5,845 nucleotides of DNA, taken from contig JAMOMS010000271.1 of assembly GCA_027067015.1 (NCBI GenBank), positions 1-5,845 on the forward strand, given 5' to 3'. The notes beneath the pieces are model-generated. The model made no database searches and had not been told where the DNA came from. It worked only from the letters and a program-made list of their open reading frames with translations. The stretch is from Campylobacterales bacterium. Its GTDB lineage: Bacteria; Campylobacterota; Campylobacteria; Campylobacterales; Hydrogenimonadaceae. Shown here in pieces: positions 1-5,357 of this stretch. Both the position numbers and the translations under genes were made by a program. The number at the start of each line of letters is the position of its first letter. The stretch's first letter is position 1.

Positions 1-735
1 AAGCCTTACGGGGACCATTTTCATACCATGCAGTTGCGCGCCACCTATACCCACCCCGGATTTGAGAATGACAGCGGTCGGGCGGTAGACAATGTGCAGG
101 TGCTATTGATGCCCAGAGAGAATCTGTCGTTGAATATGATCAACTATCTTTATGACGGCAGTGGGGAAAATATGCTCTACTATCGGATCGCCCAGCCGAT
201 TTTTCTGGAAGATATTGACGGCTACAGCGATACCGATTGGGGTGACCTGGAGCAGGAGATACGGTTTGCGTTGACAAAAAACCTTCAACTGTATACCAAC
301 CTCTTTTACAACTATGACGCGTCCGATCTTAGTAGCGCCTCTTCCTACATCAAACTGGAGTATCCCCGGTTTGCCCTTTCGCTCAACCACCTCTACAAGC
401 AACGGTTACAAAAAGATGAGAGCATGACCACCACCTCCAACTTCTTTTCGGCAAACGCCAGCTACCGGTTTGAGGAGGGACACACCCTGTACGGTTCAAT
501 CTCCTATGATAAGCTGAGTGATGAAGTGAGCCGATGGGGAATCGGTACCCACTTTTACCGCCGGTGCTGGGATCTGGACATTGGGATTCGGGATGAGATT
601 CAACCCATCCTCAACAGCGCGGGCGGCGCGGACAATATCCATAACGTGATGGTCTACTTTACAATCAATATTGTGCCGTTTGGGGCATTCAGTTACGCCT
701 TGCAAGCGGCGGGACAGGATGGATCACGGCTATGA
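1..735 (+). CDS. lptD: LPS-assembly protein LptD, C-terminal part (5' end outside window)
   Basis: The frame is open from base 1 and ends at TGA 733-735, giving 245 visible residues. The ATG at 28 is an internal Met, since coding continues upstream of it. The protein is made of short amphipathic strands with alternating aromatic residues (for example LQLYTNLFYNYDAS and HTLYGSISYDKLS), as in an outer-membrane beta-barrel. Near the end, YRRCWDLDIGIRDEIQP, with its lone Cys at codon 565-567, is followed by a hydrophobic strand VMVYFTINIVPFGAF. This resembles the end of LptD barrels, where a Cys-Trp/aromatic strand precedes the last strands. In LptD a C-terminal Cys forms a disulfide with the N-terminal domain. 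LptD, with LptE, inserts lipopolysaccharide into the outer leaflet of the outer membrane. The stop overlaps the start of the MCE gene (ATGA), so the two are probably co-translated. Assignment rests on remembered family patterns, without a search; another outer-membrane barrel is possible. Confidence 0.72.
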   Translation, partial: KPYGDHFHTMQLRATYTHPGFENDSGRAVDNVQVLLMPRENLSLNMINYLYDGSGENMLYYRIAQPIFLEDIDGYSDTDWGDLEQEIRFALTKNLQLYTNLFYNYDASDLSSASSYIKLEYPRFALSLNHLYKQRLQKDESMTTTSNFFSANASYRFEEGHTLYGSISYDKLSDEVSRWGIGTHFYRRCWDLDIGIRDEIQPILNSAGGADNIHNVMVYFTINIVPFGAFSYALQAAGQDGSRL

Positions 736-2177
736 AAACCGAAGCCAAAGTGGGATTGTTTGTCGCCCTTGGACTGCTGTTTGCCTTTTTGCTGACCACG
801 CAGGTGAACAATTTTCAGGGCGTGGGACGCAAAGGGTATAAGATTGATGCCTACGTGCAGGATGCCAGCGGCCTGGAAAATCACGCCAAAGTCAAGATGC
901 GCGGGGTTGAGATCGGCTATGTGGAAGGTATGGGATTGGCGGATAAGAGTGTTCGTCTTCGCCTTTTTATTGATCAGGGCGTTAAAATTCCTTCCGACTC
1001 GGCGGTGAAGCTGGAGCAGGCTTCCATGCTGGGGGGCAAATATGTCAGTATCATCCCGGGTCAGTCTGAAAACTATCTGGCCAATAGCGGGGCATTGAAG
1101 CGCTCATTGTATACGGCCTCTTTGGAGCAGATGGGATCGGAAGTGGCCTCAGCGGCGGCGGAGCTGAAACAGTTTATTCATGAGCTTCGCCAGACCCTTA
1201 ATGAGCAGAGTAGAGAGCAGTTGCGTCATACGTTTGCCAACCTGGAGCAGTTGACCAAAGACCTTAAAGAGGTCGTGGCCAAAAACCGAGAGAATCTGAC
1301 AAGGATGGTAGAGAATATCAACGGCGCGGCGGTGAAGTTTGGCAAGATGTCGGAAAAATTCGCCCAAAGCGCCGATACCATCAACGCCGATCTGCCGGGG
1401 TTGATGGCCAAGTTGGAAGAGACCATTGACGCCTACAAGGGAGCGGGAAAAACTTTGGACAGGCGCCTGCCGACATTGGCGGATAAGTTTGAGTCTTTGG
1501 AAGATGATTTAGACGCGGTGGTACAAGAAAATCGTAAGCCGCTCAATAAGGCACTGCTTTCTGTGAACAATTTCTTTACCAGCGGCGAGAAGACGATGTA
1601 CAAGATCAACCGCTATCTTGACGCCGTGACCCAGTCGAAGCTGGAACTTGGTATGGATGCCTTTTATATGGCCAATGACAATGATTACCGCGGCTCCCTG
1701 CATGTGGATTATATGCCCTACTATACGCGCCACTATATGCTGGATGTGGTTTCAACGCCCAATTACGGCGAACAGTTGGATGACGGCACATACCTGGGAG
1801 AGTTGGATCATGAGGAGAATGACTGGTATGTCTCGGCCCAGGTGGGCAAACGGTATCGCGATTTCATGATCCGGGGCGGTCTAATCGAAAACACCGCGGG
1901 CGGCGGGATTGATTACTACTGGAACCATGACAGGTGGAAACTCTCTTTGGACGCCTTTGACTTTAACGCCGTCAACGACCTTCGGGGCACCAACGCCCAC
2001 CTAAGAGCCACCCTGCGTTACCGGTTTTATAAGTATCTCAACGCCTACGTGGGATACGACAACTTCCTCAACTCCTCAGCGGACAACCTCTTTTTCGGGT
2101 TGGGGATCCGCTTTGAGGATGAGCGCATGAAGTATCTTCTGGGTGCGGGCGCCGGCGCGGCCGGCGCGCTGAAATGA
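732..2177 (+). CDS. MCE/MlaD-family lipid-transport protein with beta-rich C-terminal domain
   Basis: 481 residues. Residues 7-24 form one hydrophobic inner-membrane anchor. Residues about 36-110 are an MCE domain, with typical features: DASGLENHAKVKMRGVEIG, then a strand pair, then MLGGKYVSIIPG. Residues about 125-295 are charged, mostly helical and probably coiled-coil, with recurring Leu/Ala heptad-like spacing. Residues about 303-462 change to alternating aromatic strands (LELGMDAFYM, WYVSAQVGKRYRDFMIRGG, FFGLGIRF), followed by a short tail, DERMKYLLG, and a Gly/Ala run. MlaD-type proteins form hexameric rings that hold lipids for an MlaEF-type ABC transporter; no transporter genes are visible here. 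The ATG at 732 overlaps the previous stop, with a weak AGGATGGA purine stretch at 716-723. The likely role is phospholipid traffic between the membranes; direction and partners are unknown. The MCE call is firm, while the function of the C-terminal domain is inferred. Confidence 0.88.
   Translation: MKTEAKVGLFVALGLLFAFLLTTQVNNFQGVGRKGYKIDAYVQDASGLENHAKVKMRGVEIGYVEGMGLADKSVRLRLFIDQGVKIPSDSAVKLEQASMLGGKYVSIIPGQSENYLANSGALKRSLYTASLEQMGSEVASAAAELKQFIHELRQTLNEQSREQLRHTFANLEQLTKDLKEVVAKNRENLTRMVENINGAAVKFGKMSEKFAQSADTINADLPGLMAKLEETIDAYKGAGKTLDRRLPTLADKFESLEDDLDAVVQENRKPLNKALLSVNNFFTSGEKTMYKINRYLDAVTQSKLELGMDAFYMANDNDYRGSLHVDYMPYYTRHYMLDVVSTPNYGEQLDDGTYLGELDHEENDWYVSAQVGKRYRDFMIRGGLIENTAGGGIDYYWNHDRWKLSLDAFDFNAVNDLRGTNAHLRATLRYRFYKYLNAYVGYDNFLNSSADNLFFGLGIRFEDERMKYLLGAGAGAAGALK
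2149..2167 (+). promoter_or_regulatory. All-GC hairpin just upstream of the J-protein start
   Basis: GCGCCGGC (2149-2156), loop GCG (2157-2159) and GCCGGCGC (2160-2167) form a perfect 8-bp stem made only of G-C pairs. It lies within the last codons of the MCE gene (a Gly/Ala-rich tail) and ends six bases before the ATG at 2174. It occupies the place where a Shine-Dalgarno sequence would sit, and no AGGAG-like sequence is present there. The inferred role is to block independent initiation, so that the J-protein is translated only after ribosomes finish the MCE gene. It has no T-tract, so it is not an intrinsic terminator. Confidence 0.55.
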
Positions 2178-2449
2178 GTCAGTCAAAAGCTTACCAAAAG
2201 ATCCACACAGCGCTGGAGACATTGGGATTGCCGCCGCTCGTGACGCTTAAAGAGATTACCGAGCGCTACCGTACACTGGCGGTTCAATACCATCCCGACA
2301 GGGGCGGTGACGCCGAGGAGATGGCCAAAATCAACGAAGCCTACGCCCTGCTGAAGGCTTATGCCGAAAACTATCGCTTCAGCTTCAGCGAGGAGGAGAT
2401 TGACAAGCAGTTTCCCAAAGAGGGTCATGTCAAACAGTTTCGGTTTTAA
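2174..2449 (+). CDS. Small stand-alone J-domain (DnaJ-like) protein
   Basis: 91 residues. A J-domain covers about residues 6-65: helix II has ITERYRTLAVQY, followed by the HPD motif at 40-42 (HPDRGGD) and helix III MAKINEAYALLKAY. HPD is the motif through which J-proteins stimulate DnaK ATPase. There is no Gly/Phe region, zinc-binding Cys cluster or substrate-binding C-terminal domain, so this is a class C J-protein and not DnaJ itself. The short tail, about 66-91, is charged and aromatic (FSFSEEEIDKQFPKEGHVKQFRF-like, divided here by region and not otherwise recognised). The ATG overlaps the MCE stop by ATGA, there is no Shine-Dalgarno sequence, and a GC hairpin lies just upstream, so translation probably depends on coupling. 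pnp follows after 16 nt. It may recruit DnaK to a specific client, possibly a product of this operon; the client is unknown. Confidence 0.88.
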   Translation: MSQSKAYQKIHTALETLGLPPLVTLKEITERYRTLAVQYHPDRGGDAEEMAKINEAYALLKAYAENYRFSFSEEEIDKQFPKEGHVKQFRF

Positions 2450-2465
2450 AACATAAGGATAGAGA

Positions 2466-4670
2466 ATGGGATGTCGATTTGAGTTTGAGGTAAACAACAG
2501 AACGGTGGTTATTGAGACGGGCAAAATGGCCAGGCAGGCCAACGGGTCGGTGGTTTTGCGGTGCGGCAAGACCGTTTTGCTGGCGACGGCGGTGATGGAT
2601 GAGAAGCCCATTGACGAGCCCTTCTTGCCCCTGACGGTGCAGTACATTGAAAAGAGTTACGCGGCGGGCAAGATTCCCGGCGGCTTTGTAAAGCGGGAGA
2701 TGAAGCCGGGGGATTTTGAGACATTGACATCCCGTCTCATTGACAGAACCCTTCGTCCGCTCTTTCCCGACGGCTTTTTAAACCCGGTGCAGATTACCGT
2801 GATGTTACTAAGCGTCGATGAGGAGGCCGATCTGCAGTCGCTGGCGCTTGACGCGGCGGCGTCAGCGCTTTTTGTCTCCGATATTCCCGTCACCAAATGT
2901 CCGGCGGGCGTACGGATAGGGCGCCGGGAGGGTGAGTGGGTGCTTAACCCTACGCTGGAGGAGCTGGAGAGCGGCACGCTGGATCTGTTTGTCTCGGGAA
3001 CGGCCGATGAGTTGTTGATGATCGAGATGCGCAGTATCGGCGGGGTTGAGGTGATGCTTGAGCCGACAGTCAGCATTGATCCGCTGATGGATCCGGCGCT
3101 GATGGAGGGGGTAGAGCAGATTCCCAAAACCAACGCGCTTAGCGAATCGGAGCTGTTGGAGGCGATTGAGCTGGCCCAGCGGGGCATTCAGGAGGCGGCG
3201 AAAGCTTACGAGCGCTATTTGGTGTCAGCGGCCAAACCGAAACGGGAGGTGCCCCTTTTTACGCAAAAGGTTTCGGAAGGGGTGCTTGCGTATGTCGAGG
3301 AGTTTTACCGTGAGGAGATCGCGTCGGCTCTAAACGGCATGGCCAAAAGCGAGCGGGGCGGGGCGCTTAAAAATATTGTCGCCTCTGTTTTGGCCGATGA
3401 GACCGCCCGGAAAGAGGGTTGGTGCGAAGAGGAGGTCAAAACGGCGGTCGAGACGCTAAAACGCGATATGGTGCGCCGCATGATCTTGGAAGAGGGACGC
3501 CGGGCCGACGGCCGGGGTCTTAAAGAGGTGCGGCCCATATCCATTGAGACCAATCTTCTGCCAAGCGTGCACGGCTCCTGCCTCTTTACCCGCGGCGAGA
3601 CCCAGGCGCTGGTCACCTGCACGCTGGGTAATCGGCAGGATGCCCAGATGTTTGAGCGCATCACGGGCAAGAGCGCCAGCTACGAAGAGTTCATGGTGCA
3701 CTACAACTTTCCCGGTTTTAGCGTGGGCGAAGCGAGCCGCGTGGGCCCTCCGGGTCGTCGGGAGCTGGGCCACGGCAACCTGGCCAAGCGGGCGCTGGAG
3801 CCTACGTTGGACAAGACGCGACTGGATGCCATTGTACGGCTGGTCTCGGAGATTCTGGAGTCCAACGGCTCCTCTTCCATGGCGACGGTGTGCGGCGGCT
3901 CATTGGCGCTGAAAGCCGCCGACGTGCCGGTGCTTGAGCTGGTGGCCGGGGTGGCCATGGGGCTGGTGAGCGAGGGAGAGCGCTACGCTATTTTGACCGA
4001 CATCATGGGCCTGGAAGATCACGACGGTGACATGGACTTTAAAGTGGCCGGTACCAAAGAGGGCATTACGGCGTTACAGATGGATATTAAACTCGGCGGC
4101 ATCTCTTTGGATCTGCTTAAAGAGGCGCTGGAGCAGGCCAAAGAGGCGAGGCTTCATATTTTGGGCAAGATGGAAGAGGCGGCCAAAGAGATCGAGATCA
4201 ACGAATCGGTTCTGCCCAGCAGTGAAGTCTTTCATGTCGACCCCTCCCGTATTGTCGATATCATCGGCCAGGCGGGCAAGACCATCAAAGAGATCATCGA
4301 GAGCTTTGAGGTGAGTATCGATCTGGATAAAAAAGAGGGGCAGGTGAAAGTGAGCGGCCCCAGCAAAGCCAAGGTCAAAGCCGCCTGTGACCATATCCGT
4401 AAAATCGCCAGCGAGGGGCCTGTAAAGCGGGAAATTCCCAAATATGAGCCGGGTCAGATCGTTAAGGGACGGGTGAAAAAGCTGGTGGATTTCGGTGCTT
4501 TCGTGGAACTGCAGGAGGGGGTTGACGGACTTTTGCATATCTCCAAAATCTCCCGCCGACGACTTGATCACCCTTCCGACGTGCTTAGCGAGGGGCAGGA
4601 GATTGAGGTGAGGGTAATTCAGCAACAAGGCCACAAGATCTCATTGGAACTGCCCGAGCCGCTGAATTAA
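2466..4670 (+). CDS. pnp: Polynucleotide phosphorylase (polyribonucleotide nucleotidyltransferase)
   Basis: 734 residues, full length for the family. PNPase degrades RNA 3' to 5' with phosphate, releasing nucleoside diphosphates, and acts as a trimer. Domains in order: a first RNase PH domain (about 10-215) with GGFVKRE (72-78, the FFRR-loop counterpart) and ETLTSRLIDRTLRPLFP (85-101); an all-helical linker (about 225-340); a second, catalytic RNase PH domain (about 343-560) with RRADGR (345-350), FTRGETQ (374-380), GPPGRRELGHG, ESNGSSSMA (465-473, phosphate-binding serines) and DHDGDMDFK (518-526). In that last motif D518, D524 and K526 match E. coli D486, D492 and K494. A KH domain (about 585-650, GQAG loop 601-604) and an S1 domain (about 662-730, DFGAFVELQEGVDGLLHIS) follow. 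The start has AAGGA at 2455-2459, six bases upstream. It is probably cotranscribed with the J-protein gene. Only 16 nt precede it, leaving no room for the long RNase III-cleaved leader known in E. coli. Confidence 0.98.
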   Translation: MGCRFEFEVNNRTVVIETGKMARQANGSVVLRCGKTVLLATAVMDEKPIDEPFLPLTVQYIEKSYAAGKIPGGFVKREMKPGDFETLTSRLIDRTLRPLFPDGFLNPVQITVMLLSVDEEADLQSLALDAAASALFVSDIPVTKCPAGVRIGRREGEWVLNPTLEELESGTLDLFVSGTADELLMIEMRSIGGVEVMLEPTVSIDPLMDPALMEGVEQIPKTNALSESELLEAIELAQRGIQEAAKAYERYLVSAAKPKREVPLFTQKVSEGVLAYVEEFYREEIASALNGMAKSERGGALKNIVASVLADETARKEGWCEEEVKTAVETLKRDMVRRMILEEGRRADGRGLKEVRPISIETNLLPSVHGSCLFTRGETQALVTCTLGNRQDAQMFERITGKSASYEEFMVHYNFPGFSVGEASRVGPPGRRELGHGNLAKRALEPTLDKTRLDAIVRLVSEILESNGSSSMATVCGGSLALKAADVPVLELVAGVAMGLVSEGERYAILTDIMGLEDHDGDMDFKVAGTKEGITALQMDIKLGGISLDLLKEALEQAKEARLHILGKMEEAAKEIEINESVLPSSEVFHVDPSRIVDIIGQAGKTIKEIIESFEVSIDLDKKEGQVKVSGPSKAKVKAACDHIRKIASEGPVKREIPKYEPGQIVKGRVKKLVDFGAFVELQEGVDGLLHISKISRRRLDHPSDVLSEGQEIEVRVIQQQGHKISLELPEPLN

Positions 4671-4694
4671 ACCTCTTTTTACGAAAAAGAGGTT
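4670..4694 (+). repeat. 11-bp perfect inverted repeat at the pnp stop, touching the atpE promoter
   Basis: AACCTCTTTTT (4670-4680), loop ACG (4681-4683) and AAAAAGAGGTT (4684-4694) form a perfect 11-bp dyad. It begins on the last base of the pnp stop codon and its last base is the first base of the predicted atpE -10 hexamer. The T-run is in the left arm and nothing T-rich follows the right arm, so it does not have the form of an intrinsic terminator for pnp. Possible roles are a 3'-end RNA stem protecting pnp mRNA, an operator dyad at the atpE promoter, or simply the T-rich upstream part of that promoter. Confidence 0.6.
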
Positions 4695-4699
4695 ACAAT
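4676..4699 (+). promoter_or_regulatory. Predicted sigma-70 promoter for atpE
   Basis: A -10 hexamer TACAAT lies at 4694-4699, in the context GGTTACAATGCG. This closely matches the GCTACAATCGC at 5315-5325 in the same window. No TTGACA-like -35 is present at 16-18 nt spacing, but a TTTTT run (4676-4680) lies upstream, as is usual for Campylobacterota sigma-70 promoters. The expected start is near 4706, giving a leader of about 88 nt before atpE. Prediction by eye only. Confidence 0.55.
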
Positions 4700-4700
4700 G

Positions 4701-4770
4701 CGCCTGCAAAGTGATAAGTAGGGATACGCAAGCCGAACGGACTTTGCACGCGGCCGGAGCGGGAATCCGG
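4701..4770 (+). promoter_or_regulatory. Structured 5' leader of atpE (two hairpins)
   Basis: Hairpin I pairs TGCAAAGT (4705-4712) with ACTTTGCA (4741-4748), and can be extended past one C-C mismatch by CGC (4701-4703) with GCG (4750-4752); its loop is 28 nt. Hairpin II pairs CCGGA (4754-4758) with TCCGG (4766-4770) around GCGGGAA. The two are nearly adjacent and end 11 nt before the AGGAG (4782-4786) of atpE, leaving the ribosome site free. If transcription starts near 4706, the 8-bp stem lies at the very 5' end of the mRNA, an arrangement that commonly slows decay. It matches no riboswitch class that I can recognise with confidence. Confidence 0.45.
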
Positions 4771-4793
4771 AAAATTTACACAGGAGCTTTTTC

Positions 4794-5099
4794 ATGAAAA
4801 AGTTTTTTCTTCTGATGGTAGCATTCGCGGGTTTTGCGTTTGCGGGTGAAGGTGAGTCTATGATTCAAGCCTACAGCGTTGTCGCCGCGGGTGTCGGTCT
4901 GGGTTTGGCCGCTCTGGGTGGCGCGATCGGTATGGGTCATACCGCCGCGGCAACCATTGCCGGTACGGCTCGCAACCCCGGTCTGGGCGGTAAACTGATG
5001 ACCACCATGTTCATCGCCCTGGCGATGATCGAAGCGCAGGTTATCTATACCCTCGTTATCGCGCTGATCGCGCTGTACGCAAACCCCTTCCTCGGATAA
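4794..5099 (+). CDS. atpE: F-type ATP synthase subunit c
   Basis: 101 residues. The protein forms the rotating proton-carrying c-ring of F1Fo ATP synthase in the inner membrane. Residues 1-17 (KK, then a hydrophobic stretch ending AFAFA) look like a signal peptide cleaved before GEGES; this extension is typical of Campylobacterota c subunits. Helix 1 spans about 26-50 and has the Gly-rich packing motif GVGLGLAALGGAIGMG. The polar loop is ARNPG (59-63), which contacts the central stalk. Helix 2, about 68-97, carries the ion-binding Glu80 in AMIEAQVIYTL. Met47 occupies the place of Gln32 of the sodium-binding Ilyobacter ring and Ala81 that of Ser66, so proton coupling is expected. AGGAG at 4782-4786, seven bases upstream, supports this start. 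The gene is a single-gene unit between its own predicted promoter and a strong terminator, away from other atp genes. Confidence 0.97.
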   Translation: MKKFFLLMVAFAGFAFAGEGESMIQAYSVVAAGVGLGLAALGGAIGMGHTAAATIAGTARNPGLGGKLMTTMFIALAMIEAQVIYTLVIALIALYANPFLG

Positions 5100-5115
5100 T
5101 TCGGGAAGTTTTTCG

Positions 5116-5152
5116 GCGGGTCGCGTCGCTCTTGACGCGGCCCGCTTTTTTT
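5116..5152 (+). terminator. Strong intrinsic terminator after atpE
   Basis: GCGGG-T-CGCGTC (5116-5127) pairs with GACGCG-G-CCCGC (5134-5145) to make a 12-bp stem with one T-G wobble and a 6-nt loop (5128-5133). Seven T's follow directly (5146-5152). It lies 16 nt after the atpE stop and should end that transcript efficiently. Its 3' half also carries the promoter elements of the downstream tRNA gene. Confidence 0.93.
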
Positions 5153-5160
5153 GCTAATAT
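5132..5160 (+). promoter_or_regulatory. Predicted sigma-70 promoter for tRNA-Leu, nested in the atpE terminator
   Basis: TTGACG (5132-5137) is one base from the -35 consensus. It is followed by a 17-nt spacer and TAATAT (5155-5160), preceded by TGC (5152-5154), which is an extended -10. Spacing is optimal. The start is expected near 5167, about 25 nt before the mature tRNA 5' end. The -35 lies in the loop and descending arm of the terminator hairpin, and the spacer contains its T-tract. This is the best -35/-10 pair in the window. Confidence 0.68.
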
Positions 5161-5191
5161 TTCGACCGCTAAACAAATTACTGTCAAACAC

Positions 5192-5277
5192 GCGCAGGTG
5201 GTGGAATCGGTAGACACGCTGTCTTGAGGGGGCAGTGCCATTTCGGCGTGCGAGTTCAAGTCTCGCTCTGCGCACCA
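5192..5277 (+). tRNA. tRNA-Leu (anticodon GAG)
   Basis: An 86-nt class II tRNA with the CCA end encoded (5275-5277) after discriminator A5274. The acceptor stem is GCGCAGG (5192-5198) with TCTGCGC (5267-5273), with one G-T wobble. The D-arm contains GGTGGAATCGGTAGACAC, typical of bacterial tRNA-Leu. The anticodon stem is CTGTC (5219-5223) with GGCAG (5231-5235), with loop TTGAGGG and anticodon GAG at 5226-5228, reading CUC and CUU. The long variable arm has the stem TGCC/GGCG (5236-5248), and the T-arm is GCGAG/CTCGC (5250-5266) around TTCAAGT. A run of five T's follows CCA directly (5278-5282) and may contribute to 3' termination. It appears to be a single-tRNA unit. Confidence 0.97.
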
Positions 5278-5288
5278 TTTTTCTTCAC

Positions 5289-5322
5289 TTTTAACACTTT
5301 CAAACCTTCTTTTCGCTACAAT
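5289..5322 (+). promoter_or_regulatory. Predicted T-rich promoter for the gene at 5358
   Basis: The -10 hexamer TACAAT (5317-5322) lies in TTCGCTACAATCGC, the form typical of Campylobacterota housekeeping promoters. There is no -35 box; instead T-runs recur about every 10 bases upstream (centred near 5280, 5290, 5299 and 5311), matching the periodic T-rich signal known in Campylobacter and Helicobacter. A start near 5329 would give a leader of about 29 nt. Confidence 0.65.
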
Positions 5323-5357
5323 CGCAGGCAATCTACCTTAAATTCTCAAGGATACCC

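Noticed and set aside
28..735. ATG at 28 as the true start of the first gene
   Set aside because: The same frame is open back to base 1, there is no ribosome site before 28, and the product would lack a signal peptide. The gene is truncated by the window edge.
2183..2647. 154-codon minus-strand frame across the J-protein and pnp start
   Set aside because: It is antisense to two well-supported genes, with no promoter, ribosome site or recognisable protein features; open by chance in GC-rich DNA.
3544..3912. 122-codon + strand frame inside pnp
   Set aside because: It is rich in Arg, Trp and Ala, as expected from reading GC-rich coding DNA in a wrong frame, and it overlaps the catalytic core of PNPase.
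4074..4634. 186-codon open frame on the minus strand inside pnp
   Set aside because: It lies wholly inside the clear PNPase reading frame, including the KH and S1 regions. It has no ribosome site I can support, and its sequence shows no domain pattern.
4670..4694. Intrinsic terminator for pnp
   Set aside because: The stem is mostly A-T and no T-run follows the right arm; the next bases are ACAATGCG. Termination here is not supported.
4700..4770. c-di-GMP-I (GEMM) riboswitch before atpE
   Set aside because: ACGCAAGCC and AGCGGG resemble pieces of the class, but the 5' strand (GGGCAAACC type), the GNRA-capped inner helix and the enclosing GGC/GCC pairing are absent, and the perfect TGCAAAGT stem competes with that fold.
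4794..5099. Sodium-coupled c-ring
   Set aside because: The sodium signature (Gln in helix 1 and Ser/Thr after the ion-binding Glu) is missing: Met47 and Ala81 occupy those places.
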